Shown: one piece after another, positions 10,880-21,300 of the stretch
Numbering within the stretch: the stretch's first letter is position 1
Layout of the letters: each line of letters opens with the position of its first letter
The notes under the pieces: generated by a model
Seen by the model: only the letters and a program-made list of their open reading frames with translations
Told to the model about the DNA's origin: nothing
The model's database searches: none
Program-made: the position numbers and the translations under genes
DNA from: Trichosphaerium sp. ATCC 40318
Taxonomy: Eukaryota > Discosea > Flabellinia > Trichosidae
DNA: 64,000 bases
Direction of reading: 5' to 3'
NCBI GenBank assembly: GCA_038496445.1
Contig: JALMLS010000440.1
Coordinates: 62,001-126,000 of the forward strand

Positions 10880-12785
10880 TAAGAGTACACACAAATCAAG
10901 GTACATTTCTTTATTTTCTTTTTGTACAAAGATTTTGTTTTACAAGTTGTAATTATCATGGCATAAGAAGGTTTTTCATTGTTTGTCTAATACGTTGTGG
11001 AGCATCATCAAATCTATTTGTTTCATATACTATTATACCTACTAAATGCAAAATAGGATCAGTCCGGAAGACTCTTTTTGGTAAAGTCCTGTCCTTTGAA
11101 ACACGATGCCATTGTTTCTATGTGAAACGGTAAGAAAACCAAAAAGTTTGTCATTCAGCTCTTTCAAAAATCGTCTACTACGTACACAGACCCTTGAGCA
11201 TGTTTCGATATATCCTGTGGAAAGGTTTTGCATAATATAAAGAGTAATCACATCTGGTACTCGTTGTGATTCATCATCAGAGTATGATATTGTTTGATTG
11301 TTTTTTTGTTTTAACATTTTATGTTCCTTGGCAAGTCGTATCAACAGCTGTATGCACTTTTTGATCTACAAAAAATCAGTTAATCACGTGATCGTCTAAA
11401 GCGCCTAAATAAAACGGATCCAAACGTTTTATTAGAGCTCCAGTTGGCAAGTCTTACCTGCAAGGCTTGTGTTGAAAAAACACTTGTGTTAATGTTTGTA
11501 TCAACAATACACAAGAGACCAACCATTGCTCTGAGATATGTCAGTTTCGATGTACACTCAGGATTAGATATTATATAATCTGCACATGCAAATGCCATTT
11601 CACAAAGAAGCTAGGAAAGAAACTAAATGACCAAAAATGTTGCATGGTTGCAAAATGCTTATTTGACTTAAAAGGAACCATGAAAACTTCAAAAAAAATC
11701 ACGTGAACAAGCAAGAACTGCCAGCCTTATTGTCTATTTCATGGGTCGTACATTTGCAGTTTCCTTACTGAGAGCATTATCACGTTGTAGTTTTGTGAGG
11801 ATACTAAAAACAGTACCATAACAGAGTTGCATTGGGTTAAAGATCCTTGAAAGTTCAGCTCTATCAGCAAGGTTTTTAGGTGAACTGTTCCACCTGACAT
11901 AGAATGAATACGAGTTCGAAATATAAGGCTTTTGCATCTAAAGAATTACATATTAATACACGCAAAAAGAATCATATTACTACAGTAATAAACCCAAAAA
12001 GTATTAGCCAATATCGCTACTATTTGCTTTGCTTGGTTTTTTTCACAAAGAATTATGACATTGTCTATTCGATAGTGTGGTAAAGGTAAAATGTCACATT
12101 AGGTTTTCTTAACTACATACCTGAATGTAATCAGATGACATTAATGTACCGATAGCAGTGACTACAATCCTACAGATCCACTCTGGCATGATATAATCCG
12201 TAGAACTATTTTCTGCCTCAGTTAGTGCATATTGAACAATGTCACCTACAATTGACACTAAAGGGTATCAACAACGAATACAAAATACAAGTTTATCCAC
12301 AAGCTCCAAACTCATCATGGCGAGAAAAAAGGTCACCAACACTTTCGTTTTTTTGGCACGTGAAATTTGCCTTTGGTCTTATTTTTAGGTCAAATACTTG
12401 TTAATTTCACCATTGAAAACGTTGCAGAGTATATCATACCTAGTTTATCTAATGGAGGGCCTCCTTCGATGAGCAAATCTACACTCTTCTGTACAGCATT
12501 ATACGCGGTTTTATTCTTATAATCCTCCTTCTCGACGTACCACTAGGCGATTTAGTAAAGTTTAAACGTGTTTTACAACGAACACGCCGAATAAGTTCTG
12601 TATGATCATCAAATGACCTTAGAGACGGTATTGTGACGTTTTTAAAGTCTTCTATGCATTTCAGACCCGTTTCAAATAACACAACGCCCTTTCCTTCTTG
12701 TGCCTCTGGTTTTGCATCAGGGACGAGTTTAAGCTTTGAACTGAGGCTTCCCATTAGTTAATTGGAACGTGCTTTTATCAAAGTT
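10880..12785 (-). repeat. right arm of the inverted duplication
   Basis: Reverse-complement homologue of about 2305-4250. The spacer between the arms is about 6.6 kb and contains the lipase, the hAT element, a MORN_2 gene and the NPL gene. Confidence 0.85.
10956..12754 (-). CDS. CYRI/FAM49-like Rac1-binding protein with an inserted F-box (copy 2)
   Basis: The intron positions and phases are the same as in copy 1: the first exon is again 171 nt (12754-12584), the intron 41 nt, and the second exon 103 nt (12542-12440). MGSLSSK retains the Gly-2 myristoylation start. Replacements relative to copy 1 are mostly conservative, and no stop or frameshift was found, so both copies look functional. The F-box block (VPDVITLYIMQNL...CSRVCKQW) is preserved, and the final exon ends ...MKNLLMP. 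Divergence from copy 1 is greatest in the fourth exon after PKNLADRAEL. Confidence 0.75.
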
Positions 12786-13904
12786 TATTAATTTAATAAA
12801 AGTGTAACCTATTTTTAGTTCGGTCACTCGTAAACTTAATCTCGCCGTTATCAATAATGATAATGACTTTATCTTGTAACTACGAACCTCCTTTGCTTCC
12901 ATTACTTTGTTTAAAAATATCACAAATACCATTTTTCCTTTGTTAGTATCTGTCTATTACTTTGGCAATAGCCAATACAATATAAAATTTTGGGAAAAAA
13001 TATTGTAGCCCTTCCTTGTTTCGAAGATAAACTATTACTTTGATTGGTACCTCAACAAGCTCAAATCATCCTGACTTGTTGTTTAGATAACTGTAGCTTT
13101 GTTCGTACACATTGTATCAAAGCGTTAGATCCCTACCGTCCATTGGTTCCTACAAACAACAACACCAGACTGAAGGAGAAGCTATCTCTTGGCTTGACCG
13201 CTTGGTCATGAAGCCTGAGACCCTTGTTTTATTAAAAGTCGCAGACACAATAAAACAATCACCGAAAAAACCAACACTTTTCCACAAGGAACAATGGCCA
13301 ATTTCTGGAGGAGTATTGTCCGTATCATTCAAGTTTGCGACAGGTTTGGCAGAAGTATCAAAGTGTAAGATCTTGCAAGAACTGACAGCTTTGATAAAAA
13401 CCTGCTGAACCAGTGCAATGTGAATGCATCACATTCTATAACTCATGACAATGTACCTTCCTTGCCGTCCTTATGTACGTTAAGGCAAGACGAAAAAGCA
13501 CTGTGTCAAAGTCACATCATCTAACAAGACGATCTCAGTATTTCACGTAGGGCGCTCTCATTACTACTCACCCAGTAGCCATAAAAACGAGTACGAATCA
13601 ATAATTATTTACATTTTAACTAACAAGCACCACGCGCGAATGCTGGCACATTCAGGCGTAAAGAGGAGTATTTAACGTGAGATAACGTTAAAACCTCAAA
13701 GAAAATTCCAAGCGCTTCCAAAGTATCTTGCTGCATGTACGGTATAACATAGCGTAATAATCCGTTTTAGAGTATAGGAGACAATCGTTGGACCTTAGAG
13801 GTCAGAGACATAAGCTAATGTACCAAATAAATAATGGTGGTTAAGAACACGTGGTGTCTCAATAAATTTGTATGCGTTTTTTGTACCTGTCCAAGTGGAT
13901 TTAG
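12786..13904. other. spacer with one unassigned frame
   Basis: An open frame at about 13112-13408 (+), with ISWLDRLVMKPETLVLL and a hydrophilic tail, could be an exon or a relic, but no partner exon or family was recognised. Its 3' part contains the AGATCTTGCAAGAACTGACAG motif that is iterated about 0.6 kb downstream. CACGTG is at 13848. Confidence 0.35.
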
Positions 13905-14025
13905 TTTGTTCCAGAACTGACAAGATCCGTCAGATCTTGTAGTTTTTAACAGATCTTGCAAGAACTAACAAGATCTTGTAAGAACTAACAGAACTTGCAA
14001 GATCTGTCAGATCTGACTAAACACG
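13905..14025. repeat. short AGATCTTG-type tandem/inverted repeat cluster
   Basis: About six variants of AGATCTTG(C/T)AAGAACTAAC follow one another. Because AGATCT is itself a palindrome, the cluster can pair with itself. It ends with GATCTGTCAGATCTGAC. Confidence 0.7.
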
Positions 14026-14084
14026 AAAACCAAAAGTCACAAACAGCAAAAAGTTGCAAAGATTAGCAAACTTGAATGATACGG

Positions 14085-14275
14085 ACAATATTTACATCAA
14101 TGATGAAGACGGAGTATGCAAGGAATACCATGCCAATGGCCAATTGGAGTCACAGTGTACATACATTGATGGTTACAAAGAAGGAGAATATAAGGAATGG
14201 GACGAAAATGGCAAATTGATAGATCACAGTAATTATGTCAACAATAAACGAGTAGGAGATTACAAGACAAAATAA
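14085..14275 (+). pseudogene. MORN_2 gene fragment duplicated from the 37-kb gene
   Basis: The last two repeats (YINDEDGVCKEYHANGQL ... KRVGDYKTK, stop TAA at 14273-14275) are nearly identical to the C-terminus of the gene at 37157-37984 on the other strand. Nothing of the upstream 200 residues is present. Homology continues past the stop through a MITE to about 14665, so this is a segmental duplication of the gene's 3' end, not a spliced gene. Confidence 0.85.
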
Positions 14276-14374
14276 CGATAACGATGACCAAGTGTAGTTT
14301 ATTTTGAAAATAATAAACAAATTTAACTTCAATGATACTGTACTCATAAAATCCACTAAGGAGGACACTTAACA

Positions 14375-14599
14375 CCTTTATTGCTTTGTTAGCCGTTTAA
14401 GTTTTTGGGACCGACTTTTACCGGCTGAGAAAAATAAGAGAAAACTCAAACCTTTTTTGCATTTTAGCTTGGACCTATGTCAACATAGCATTTTTAAACA
14501 GCTAGCCGATAGCCAATTTTGCTGCTGAGTTTCTTAGCCGTCCGTTAACCAGCTACGGATTTTATAGCCGGCTTAGCCGGGACCAGATCGCGACCTCTA
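14375..14599. mobile_element. MITE-like hAT-related element (decayed copy)
   Basis: Contains many AGCCG/GGCTAA subterminal motifs and ends in CGACCTCTA, a decayed form of the CGACCACCTCTA terminus of the copy at 36781-36996. Its other end is degraded. It was carried here together with the adjoining MORN_2 fragment. Confidence 0.7.
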
Positions 14600-14811
14600 T
14601 AACTCAAACTTCTGCAACATATCAATACAAGATTAATAAGAATGCTAAGTTATCCCTTTTTCTAAAGCACGTGATACAAGTCCAAAATGAAAAAGACTAT
14701 AGTAACGTTAGAACAGGTACGAGCTTGCTAGCTTGGGTATTTGTAATCAAAGTTAACAACTGTATAGGATAAAAACAGGCTAAAACAACAGCTAAAGCGA
14801 CTCCAATGCCA

Positions 14812-15978
14812 TGAAAACTTGGTGGAGTCGTTTGAAAGGTGATGAAAGAGTATTACTAAAACTTGTTTAAACTCCAAATAGGATAGTATCATACGTTGTT
14901 CATACGCGAGATCCGTTTATTCATGGTCCTCAACTGATTGTACCGCCCCATCAAAGCCATTACACCAAAACAAGGCCAAATACATCCAAATGCTTTTTCA
15001 CAGGTACCCATGACCCATTTGAACGCAGTTACAACTCTAGGATGACTCTTACTTTGTTTAGATTGTCCAACTGAAATAATTTTCAAGTTCTTGGACAACC
15101 TTGAAGGATACGACTTGAAGTCTCTTTCTTCTGTTTGTCGTATGCTTAATCACATTGTTTCGAATGAATCAAAGTACATGCGCAAATGTCTTGAGTCTAT
15201 TGTAAGATTTTGAAAGCACGTGACAACTCTAACGTGATGATAGATAAAGTTAAAAACAAGTCAAAGATTGAAACCTTTCTTCAAAGATAATTGCAACTAC
15301 TGGCGTACATGCCTTTCTTCTTTTACTTCCAGTTCTCCTGATCTCATTCTATTAGATTATCGTACCCCATTAGTATGGCAAGTATCAAAGAAAGCGAGAT
15401 GTCTCTTAAAGTTAGATAAGTCTGGTTCAAAAACAAACCAAACAATCAATCAACACCTTGCTGAAGCACAAAGAATCCTCAAGAACAATACAATTCAGGT
15501 TGGTATCATTAGGTACAATAGTCATATTGAGTATCAAAGTAAGTCGTATCATACCATACATGCTTATGAAGAGCAAGTAGAAAAGAGTACAATACAGGAA
15601 GAAACAATAACACCAGAAATCGTGTGTGAGAGGTGTTCTCAGACAGTTCGTCCAAATAGGTTACAGTATGTTCTTGTTTTGAGCATTTACTCTCGTTTCT
15701 CAACCAAATTATCTAATAACTATTACAGCACTACAGATATTTCATGGCTTACAACCAAGCTCACGGCAAATCGATTCAGCAACTTGGATTTTTTTGATTT
15801 TGAAGTATATGTTTTCTTCATGTCATTGATGCATTACTTACCTACCAACGATGGACTGGTTCTCATTCATGAAAGAATAAAATATATAAGAGAGATAGCC
15901 ATAAAACCTCATCGAAAAGTGATCGTTGTCTTTGAAGACACCAAGGAATTCACTGAGAGCATTAAAACAGTCCATTAA
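14812..15978 (+). CDS. F-box protein of unknown C-terminal type
   Basis: A proposed ATG at 14812 (MKTWWSRLK) splices in phase to an exon carrying VVHTRDPFIHG, then to CPTEIIFKFLDNLEGYDLKS followed by VCRMLNHIVSNESKY, a clear F-box, then to a long exon running to TAA at 15976-15978. The long part includes a paired-cysteine motif, CERCSQTVRPNR. The 3' end is uncertain: alternative splicing signals near 15660-15740 and a further coding-like stretch at about 16045-16237 suggest the gene may extend. The role inferred from the F-box is substrate adaptor in an SCF ubiquitin ligase; no substrate domain was identified. Confidence 0.6.
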
Positions 15979-16239
15979 GCACGTGTTTTCCTGAATTTGA
16001 AGGTACCTTTGGTTTTTGTGGTTCAAGACTAACTCTCTTCAAGGTAGAGACTTCGAGGATTCTATTCTATACATCAAAAGAAATGTAAGGAAAGGTTCTT
16101 GCGGTACAGTTGTCTGTCTAGAAAACCGTTTGAAATGGAGTGAAGTTCTGTACATATTACATAGGTCATGGTGTGGAGCTAGATTTATGGTTGGTCATTA
16201 TTGTCCATTAAAAAAAAAAATACTGGCTATTCCGTAAAC

Positions 16240-16954
16240 ACAGGGATACCCCATCAATCATTGTAAGTCTTTTGCTTTCACCCATAAATCTTACATATTC
16301 TTTTTAACTGACCTACAAAGTTTTTAAGATATTAATACCGACTGGTACACTCACTTATCAGGGTGTGTAGTTATGTGTGACATTGACAAATATGTGTTTT
16401 GTATTACTAAAATAAACAGTACTGTGTTTCAAGACATTATTGTTATATTAAATCAAGGAATGGGTCCCACAGCATTTTGGTGGCTCAGCTGACAGGTAGA
16501 TAGTTCAGTTGGGTTGGTTTTAGTGTTGACACAGCAATTGCACGTGATTGGCGAACCGTATCAGGTTGATGCTCACTGAGGAAAAAACACTTCAGATATC
16601 TAGCAACTTATGTCTCTTTATTTACAGAACGGCAGCTGAAAACTCCGTAAAACCTTGAGTCCGTCTGTTTTGTTGAATTTATTGTGTTTTTGCAATGTAT
16701 TGTACAAAGATATATAAGATATTAGTGCTCTATTGATAGCCACTAAGACTTTGCCTTTCCTTCCAAACAATTTATTAGTTGTCTAGCTGGCGCAACAGTT
16801 ATTCTAACACGTGTTAGATTGGACAAATGACATTGTCAATTGTAAGGGATACGCGCTTTGGGAGGAAAGACGCTCAGTCTTTGCACGTGTTATTGACCTC
16901 TGTTGAAATAATTTATAGCATCGTTAGAGCTAATTTACTAGTTATTAGCTCTTA
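16240..16954. promoter_or_regulatory. spacer/promoter region with three CACGTG sites
   Basis: No exon was seen. CACGTG occurs at 16541, 16808 and 16884. The second is the centre of a 16-bp perfect palindrome at 16803-16818. The last lies about 70 bases before the predicted start of the next gene, a plausible E-box position, but function is inferred. Confidence 0.45.
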
Positions 16955-18165
16955 ATGAAAGCGAAACGCCAAGTAAGAGTAAGCTAGTGGTTAAAACAAC
17001 TAATATTTAACTTTAGCTCAGTCACAACATAGAACAAGACTGTAAACTTCTATTAAACCTTCCATTAGAGCTTCACCTTGATATTATAGATCTAGATTTT
17101 GATATTTATCTAAAATGGCCTTTATTTTCAAAGTACACAGCAACAACAACGAGATTTGATGCTGACTTACGAAAAAATGGTAAATGGTTGAAAAAACAAA
17201 GGAAAGAAAGTATATCGAAATTAGTATGTCGAGAGTATTGGATACAAGGTAAACGTGATGGAGAGTGTACTCACTGGTGGTTCACAGGGCATTTGTATTC
17301 GCATTGTAATTACGTCAATGGCAAGATTGAAGGAGAGTACAAGGAGTGGGGCGATGAAGGACAACTTCAGAAACAATATTTTTACATCAACGGTGAAAGA
17401 GAAGGAGAATACAAGCATTGGTATGCTTCAACAAGCTTAAGTGAACATGGTCATTATTTAAATGATAAATTAGAAGGAGATCAAACAAAATGGTTCGCAA
17501 ACGGCCGATTGGAGAGGCACTGCCACTTTGTTAATGGCGAACGAGATGGAGAGTGTAAAAATTGGTATCCAAATGGTCAATTGGAGTTTCATGGAAGCTA
17601 TAAGGAGGGCGCACGTGAAGGAGAACACAGACACTGGTACAAGAATGGTCAATTGTGTTACAAGGAGACATATGTTGATGGATTTGAAGAAGGAGAATTC
17701 CTACGTTGGTGTCACAATGGAATAATGGTAAAGCAGTGTTATTACATACGAGGTGAGCTTGAAGGAGATGCAAAGAGTTGGTTTCCCTTTGGTGGCTTAT
17801 GGATATCTCATCATTATGTCAATGGTAAAAAAGAAGGTGAGTGCAAGACTTGGAATTCTAATGGACAATTGGAATATCTTGAAAACTATGTTAATGGCAA
17901 GTTAGAAGGTATACAAAAAGGTTGGTACCCAAATGGTGCATTAGCAAGAGAATATTATTTCATAAATGGTAAGTTTGAAGGAAAAGACAGGAGGTGGTAT
18001 AGAAATGGCCAATTGAAGGAGCAGCACAATTATGTCAATGGTGAATATGAAGGGGAGTACAGGTGTTGGTATATTCATGGCCAATCGAAGGAGTTCAGGT
18101 TTTATATTGACGGCAAAGTTGTTTTGCGTAAACTATGGAATGAATATGGCGAACTGATTGATTGA
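16955..18165 (+). CDS. F-box-like/MORN_2 repeat protein, intact
   Basis: Two exons are predicted: 16955-16972 (MKAKRQ) and 17017-18165, separated by a 44-nt intron. The phases fit and remove the absence of an ATG in the long exon. The product is about 388 residues. Residues about 15-60 are the F-box-like leader (LLNLPLELHLDIIDLDF, then SKYTATTTRFDADL...NGKW). They are followed by twelve regular 24-residue MORN_2 units of the type GE.K.WY.NGQL....YVNGK.E. This is the longest and cleanest member of the family in the window. The likely role is a scaffold or adaptor in the cytoplasm; the partner is unknown. Confidence 0.8.
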
Positions 18166-18318
18166 ATGCCATTGAACAAGGAACAAGAGATTTTTGTAAC
18201 ATCCTATTAACAAGCTAAGTTATTGTTAAGAACAAATTAATGTCTTGGAATGTCTGTCTTGTTGTGCAAAATTAAGGTCAAAAGGTCTTTATTTATACTA
18301 AAGTACAAAGAATAAAGT

Positions 18319-21300
18319 TTAACCAAATAATTTCTTCAAGTACTTTGTAAAGAAGTTATGAAATGTATCAGCGACGTCAGCAGTCTAATTACAGTTAGAA
18401 AAATACATCAATATAAAAAAGACGGCGCAGCTTTGGCTTAAAATGTCAAGAAAAGAAAAAAATAAGAAAGAACAAAATTAACCACTTACTTTCTCGAATC
18501 TGAACTTTGCTGTATGGTGACCGAAGAACTCATAATCAAGATTAAACTCTGGGAATACATTCTTTCCAATATTAGCCGCAGACATTTCAGTTACTTGAAC
18601 ACTGTAAAGAAAACCAGTTAGTAAGAAAAAAACCAGATTGATTTAATATTTTGCGTACGCATTAACGCCAACAACATCTGGGTTAATATCAGTTTGGAGT
18701 CCAATTTCATGCTTAAGAGCGGTCAAGAATTGACTGACTGAGAGATGGACATCAAAACTAAAGTCACCACTGGTTACAGTAATGTTGACATCGGCAACAA
18801 TACCAATTATATCAAGACCTCCAGCTATTTGGAAACCTAAAAAACAAGTTTGTGACTCGCTCATGCTTTGTAGCTAATATTATCCTTTACCTGCTGCATA
18901 GTATTGGTGGTCGTATTCTCCAGCGTCAGGTGCAATATAGAAAGAAAAGTCCTTGAATCCCCAAGCGGCTGGAATTGTGTTGATGTCGATATGACCTCCA
19001 ACAAGTTTGTTCCATTCGGAAGCAATGTCTCTATAGTTTAAAGTTAATATCGTGTTGTTTATATTTATATGAGTAACCTGAAAGAGAGCGCAAGTCCGTG
19101 AGGACCATCAATCTTAGTCTTTAAGAATAGTTTCCACACATCAGGAATATTAGCAAACCCATACATCTCAATCACTTCAGAGCCAACACTAATTGGATTT
19201 TGATTAGAAATCTTTTTTTACGTTTTCTTCTACAAAAAAAACGCACGTGATCGAAAAGCCAAGTCCGAGTTCAGAAAGACATCCGTCAATAGCACATAAT
19301 TCAGGGTTAAATCCAATATCAACCTCAACATCAGAAATATCGAAACCTGTAAAGAGAATAAATAATAATACAAAAAATAAAAGTTTCACTTGTGCTTTGA
19401 AGGCGGTACCTTTGATTCCGAACATATCCATCCAAGTGCCTACCATATCACCTTCAAGTGATACAGCACCATCAACGTTAAAAGTACCCTTTGCGTCAAA
19501 TTCAAGTTGAGGGTTGTGAGAAAAGTTAACTTTAACTCCAGCACCAACTGAAATATCAGCTTCAGTATCAACAGAAAATTGTAATCCAGTAAATATCATA
19601 TCTTTGTTTATACGCAATGCAGGAAGTCCGAGTCCAAATGTAACATCTCCTATAACAATAAAGGTCAAAAAAAAGGTGATACCGAGGAAGAAGGCAAAAA
19701 ATAAAAAAAAAGTGCCTGGTGAGAAGATTGGTAATCCCAAAGATAAAGTGAATGTTTCTGATTGTAATCCTGTATGGAAAATTTCAAGCTTCTTCAATAA
19801 TTCTCCTTTGATTGTACAAGATTCGCTTAGAGTCAATCCAGTTGCACTGTTTAATCCAACATCAATAGAATTCGTTATTGTAGTTGTATCAGCTAATGAT
19901 GAAGGTGCTTTTTGTCCAAGCTTACTGAGGACGTCTACAAGCGAAAAAGGTTAAAGTTGACTCTAGAAAAGAAACTTGGAAAATAACAAGAAACTTGAAA
20001 CAGGCTTTACTCTGAAACGTTAATTGAAAAAAGAAATGCCAGAGCAAGTAATACTACTCCGTTTCTCAGTAGTAAAACGTGCTGAACTTTTCATCGATGA
20101 CGTAGTGATGAGAAAAACAAGTTCAAAACGAAAAAAATTTACCTTGAAGAGAAATAACAGTAACATCAGCTACGTCCAATTGCCAGTCCATAAAGTTATT
20201 TTCTGCTTGGATAGATGTATGAAGTTTATTTGTGTCCTTTGCGAAATCAAGCTCAGAGTCCATAGATAGCGATAAAGATGTTAATCCTCCAGTCAATGAG
20301 AAAGAGAATGAAATAGATGTATCATCAATTGTCAACCATTTGATATCGAATGGGTGATCCCATGGTGTAGTTATAGAACCTGACATTGTGAAGGATTCAC
20401 TAGCGGAGTTAACATCACCAGAAATAGAGAAATCAATAGGAGTAGATTGGTGACGTAAAGTGAGGTCGCCTAAGAGATTGGTAAACTTTTTTTCTTCGAA
20501 ACAAAGACTTCGAACCTGTTGTGCTGATGCTAACTTCAGGTGCTGGTAAGATGATAAATTTCATTGTATAACCATTAAGAGCAATATTGGATGTGTATTG
20601 GATTTTACCAGTCTCTTGTACGGAGAATGAAAGAGTAGCTGGCATTTGAGAGAATAGAGGAATGAAAAAGTGGACATTGAAAATAAAGTCAAGAGGATTA
20701 ACCTTTGGTGAAAGCGCTCTATACCCAAGTAAGAAAAATATGGTAACAAGTGGCGTTAAAACATACTTGATAACATGTCCAAGAGGTGAGTCAATGTTCA
20801 CAGATAATAGTCCATCAACAGTGAGTCCTAAAGCCAAAAGTTAAGATTTTAATAATCAGAAGAGGAAAAGCTCCACTGCGACCTCATTCGTACCTGTTTC
20901 AGAGTCTATTGTAATAGTGCTTTGTAGTGATGAGTCTGATAACATCTTAGGTGCTGGATGTCCAGTGACGTCTTGGAAGAACGTATTGATGTTAGGAATG
21001 GTTGAAGCCATAGTCAAGGTGAAGTCTTCGAAATCTGGAGGTCCGAACGTAATAGATACTTGAGCGTTAACACCGAAAGTCATATCAGCTGATCCTGACA
21101 TAGAGAGAGAAGATAGCCCTTCTTCAAAGTGAAGATCGGCTTTAAGCGTCTCGAAAGTAAGCCACTTAAGACCAAATGGTTCTTTCCAAGGCGATTCAAG
21201 ATTACCAGAAACATCGAATCCTTGGCCTTCTCCTATTACTCCAGACAAATCAAATGTAACTGGAGAAGAGCTGTGTTTTGCTAGTGTGGATAGGTCAGCT

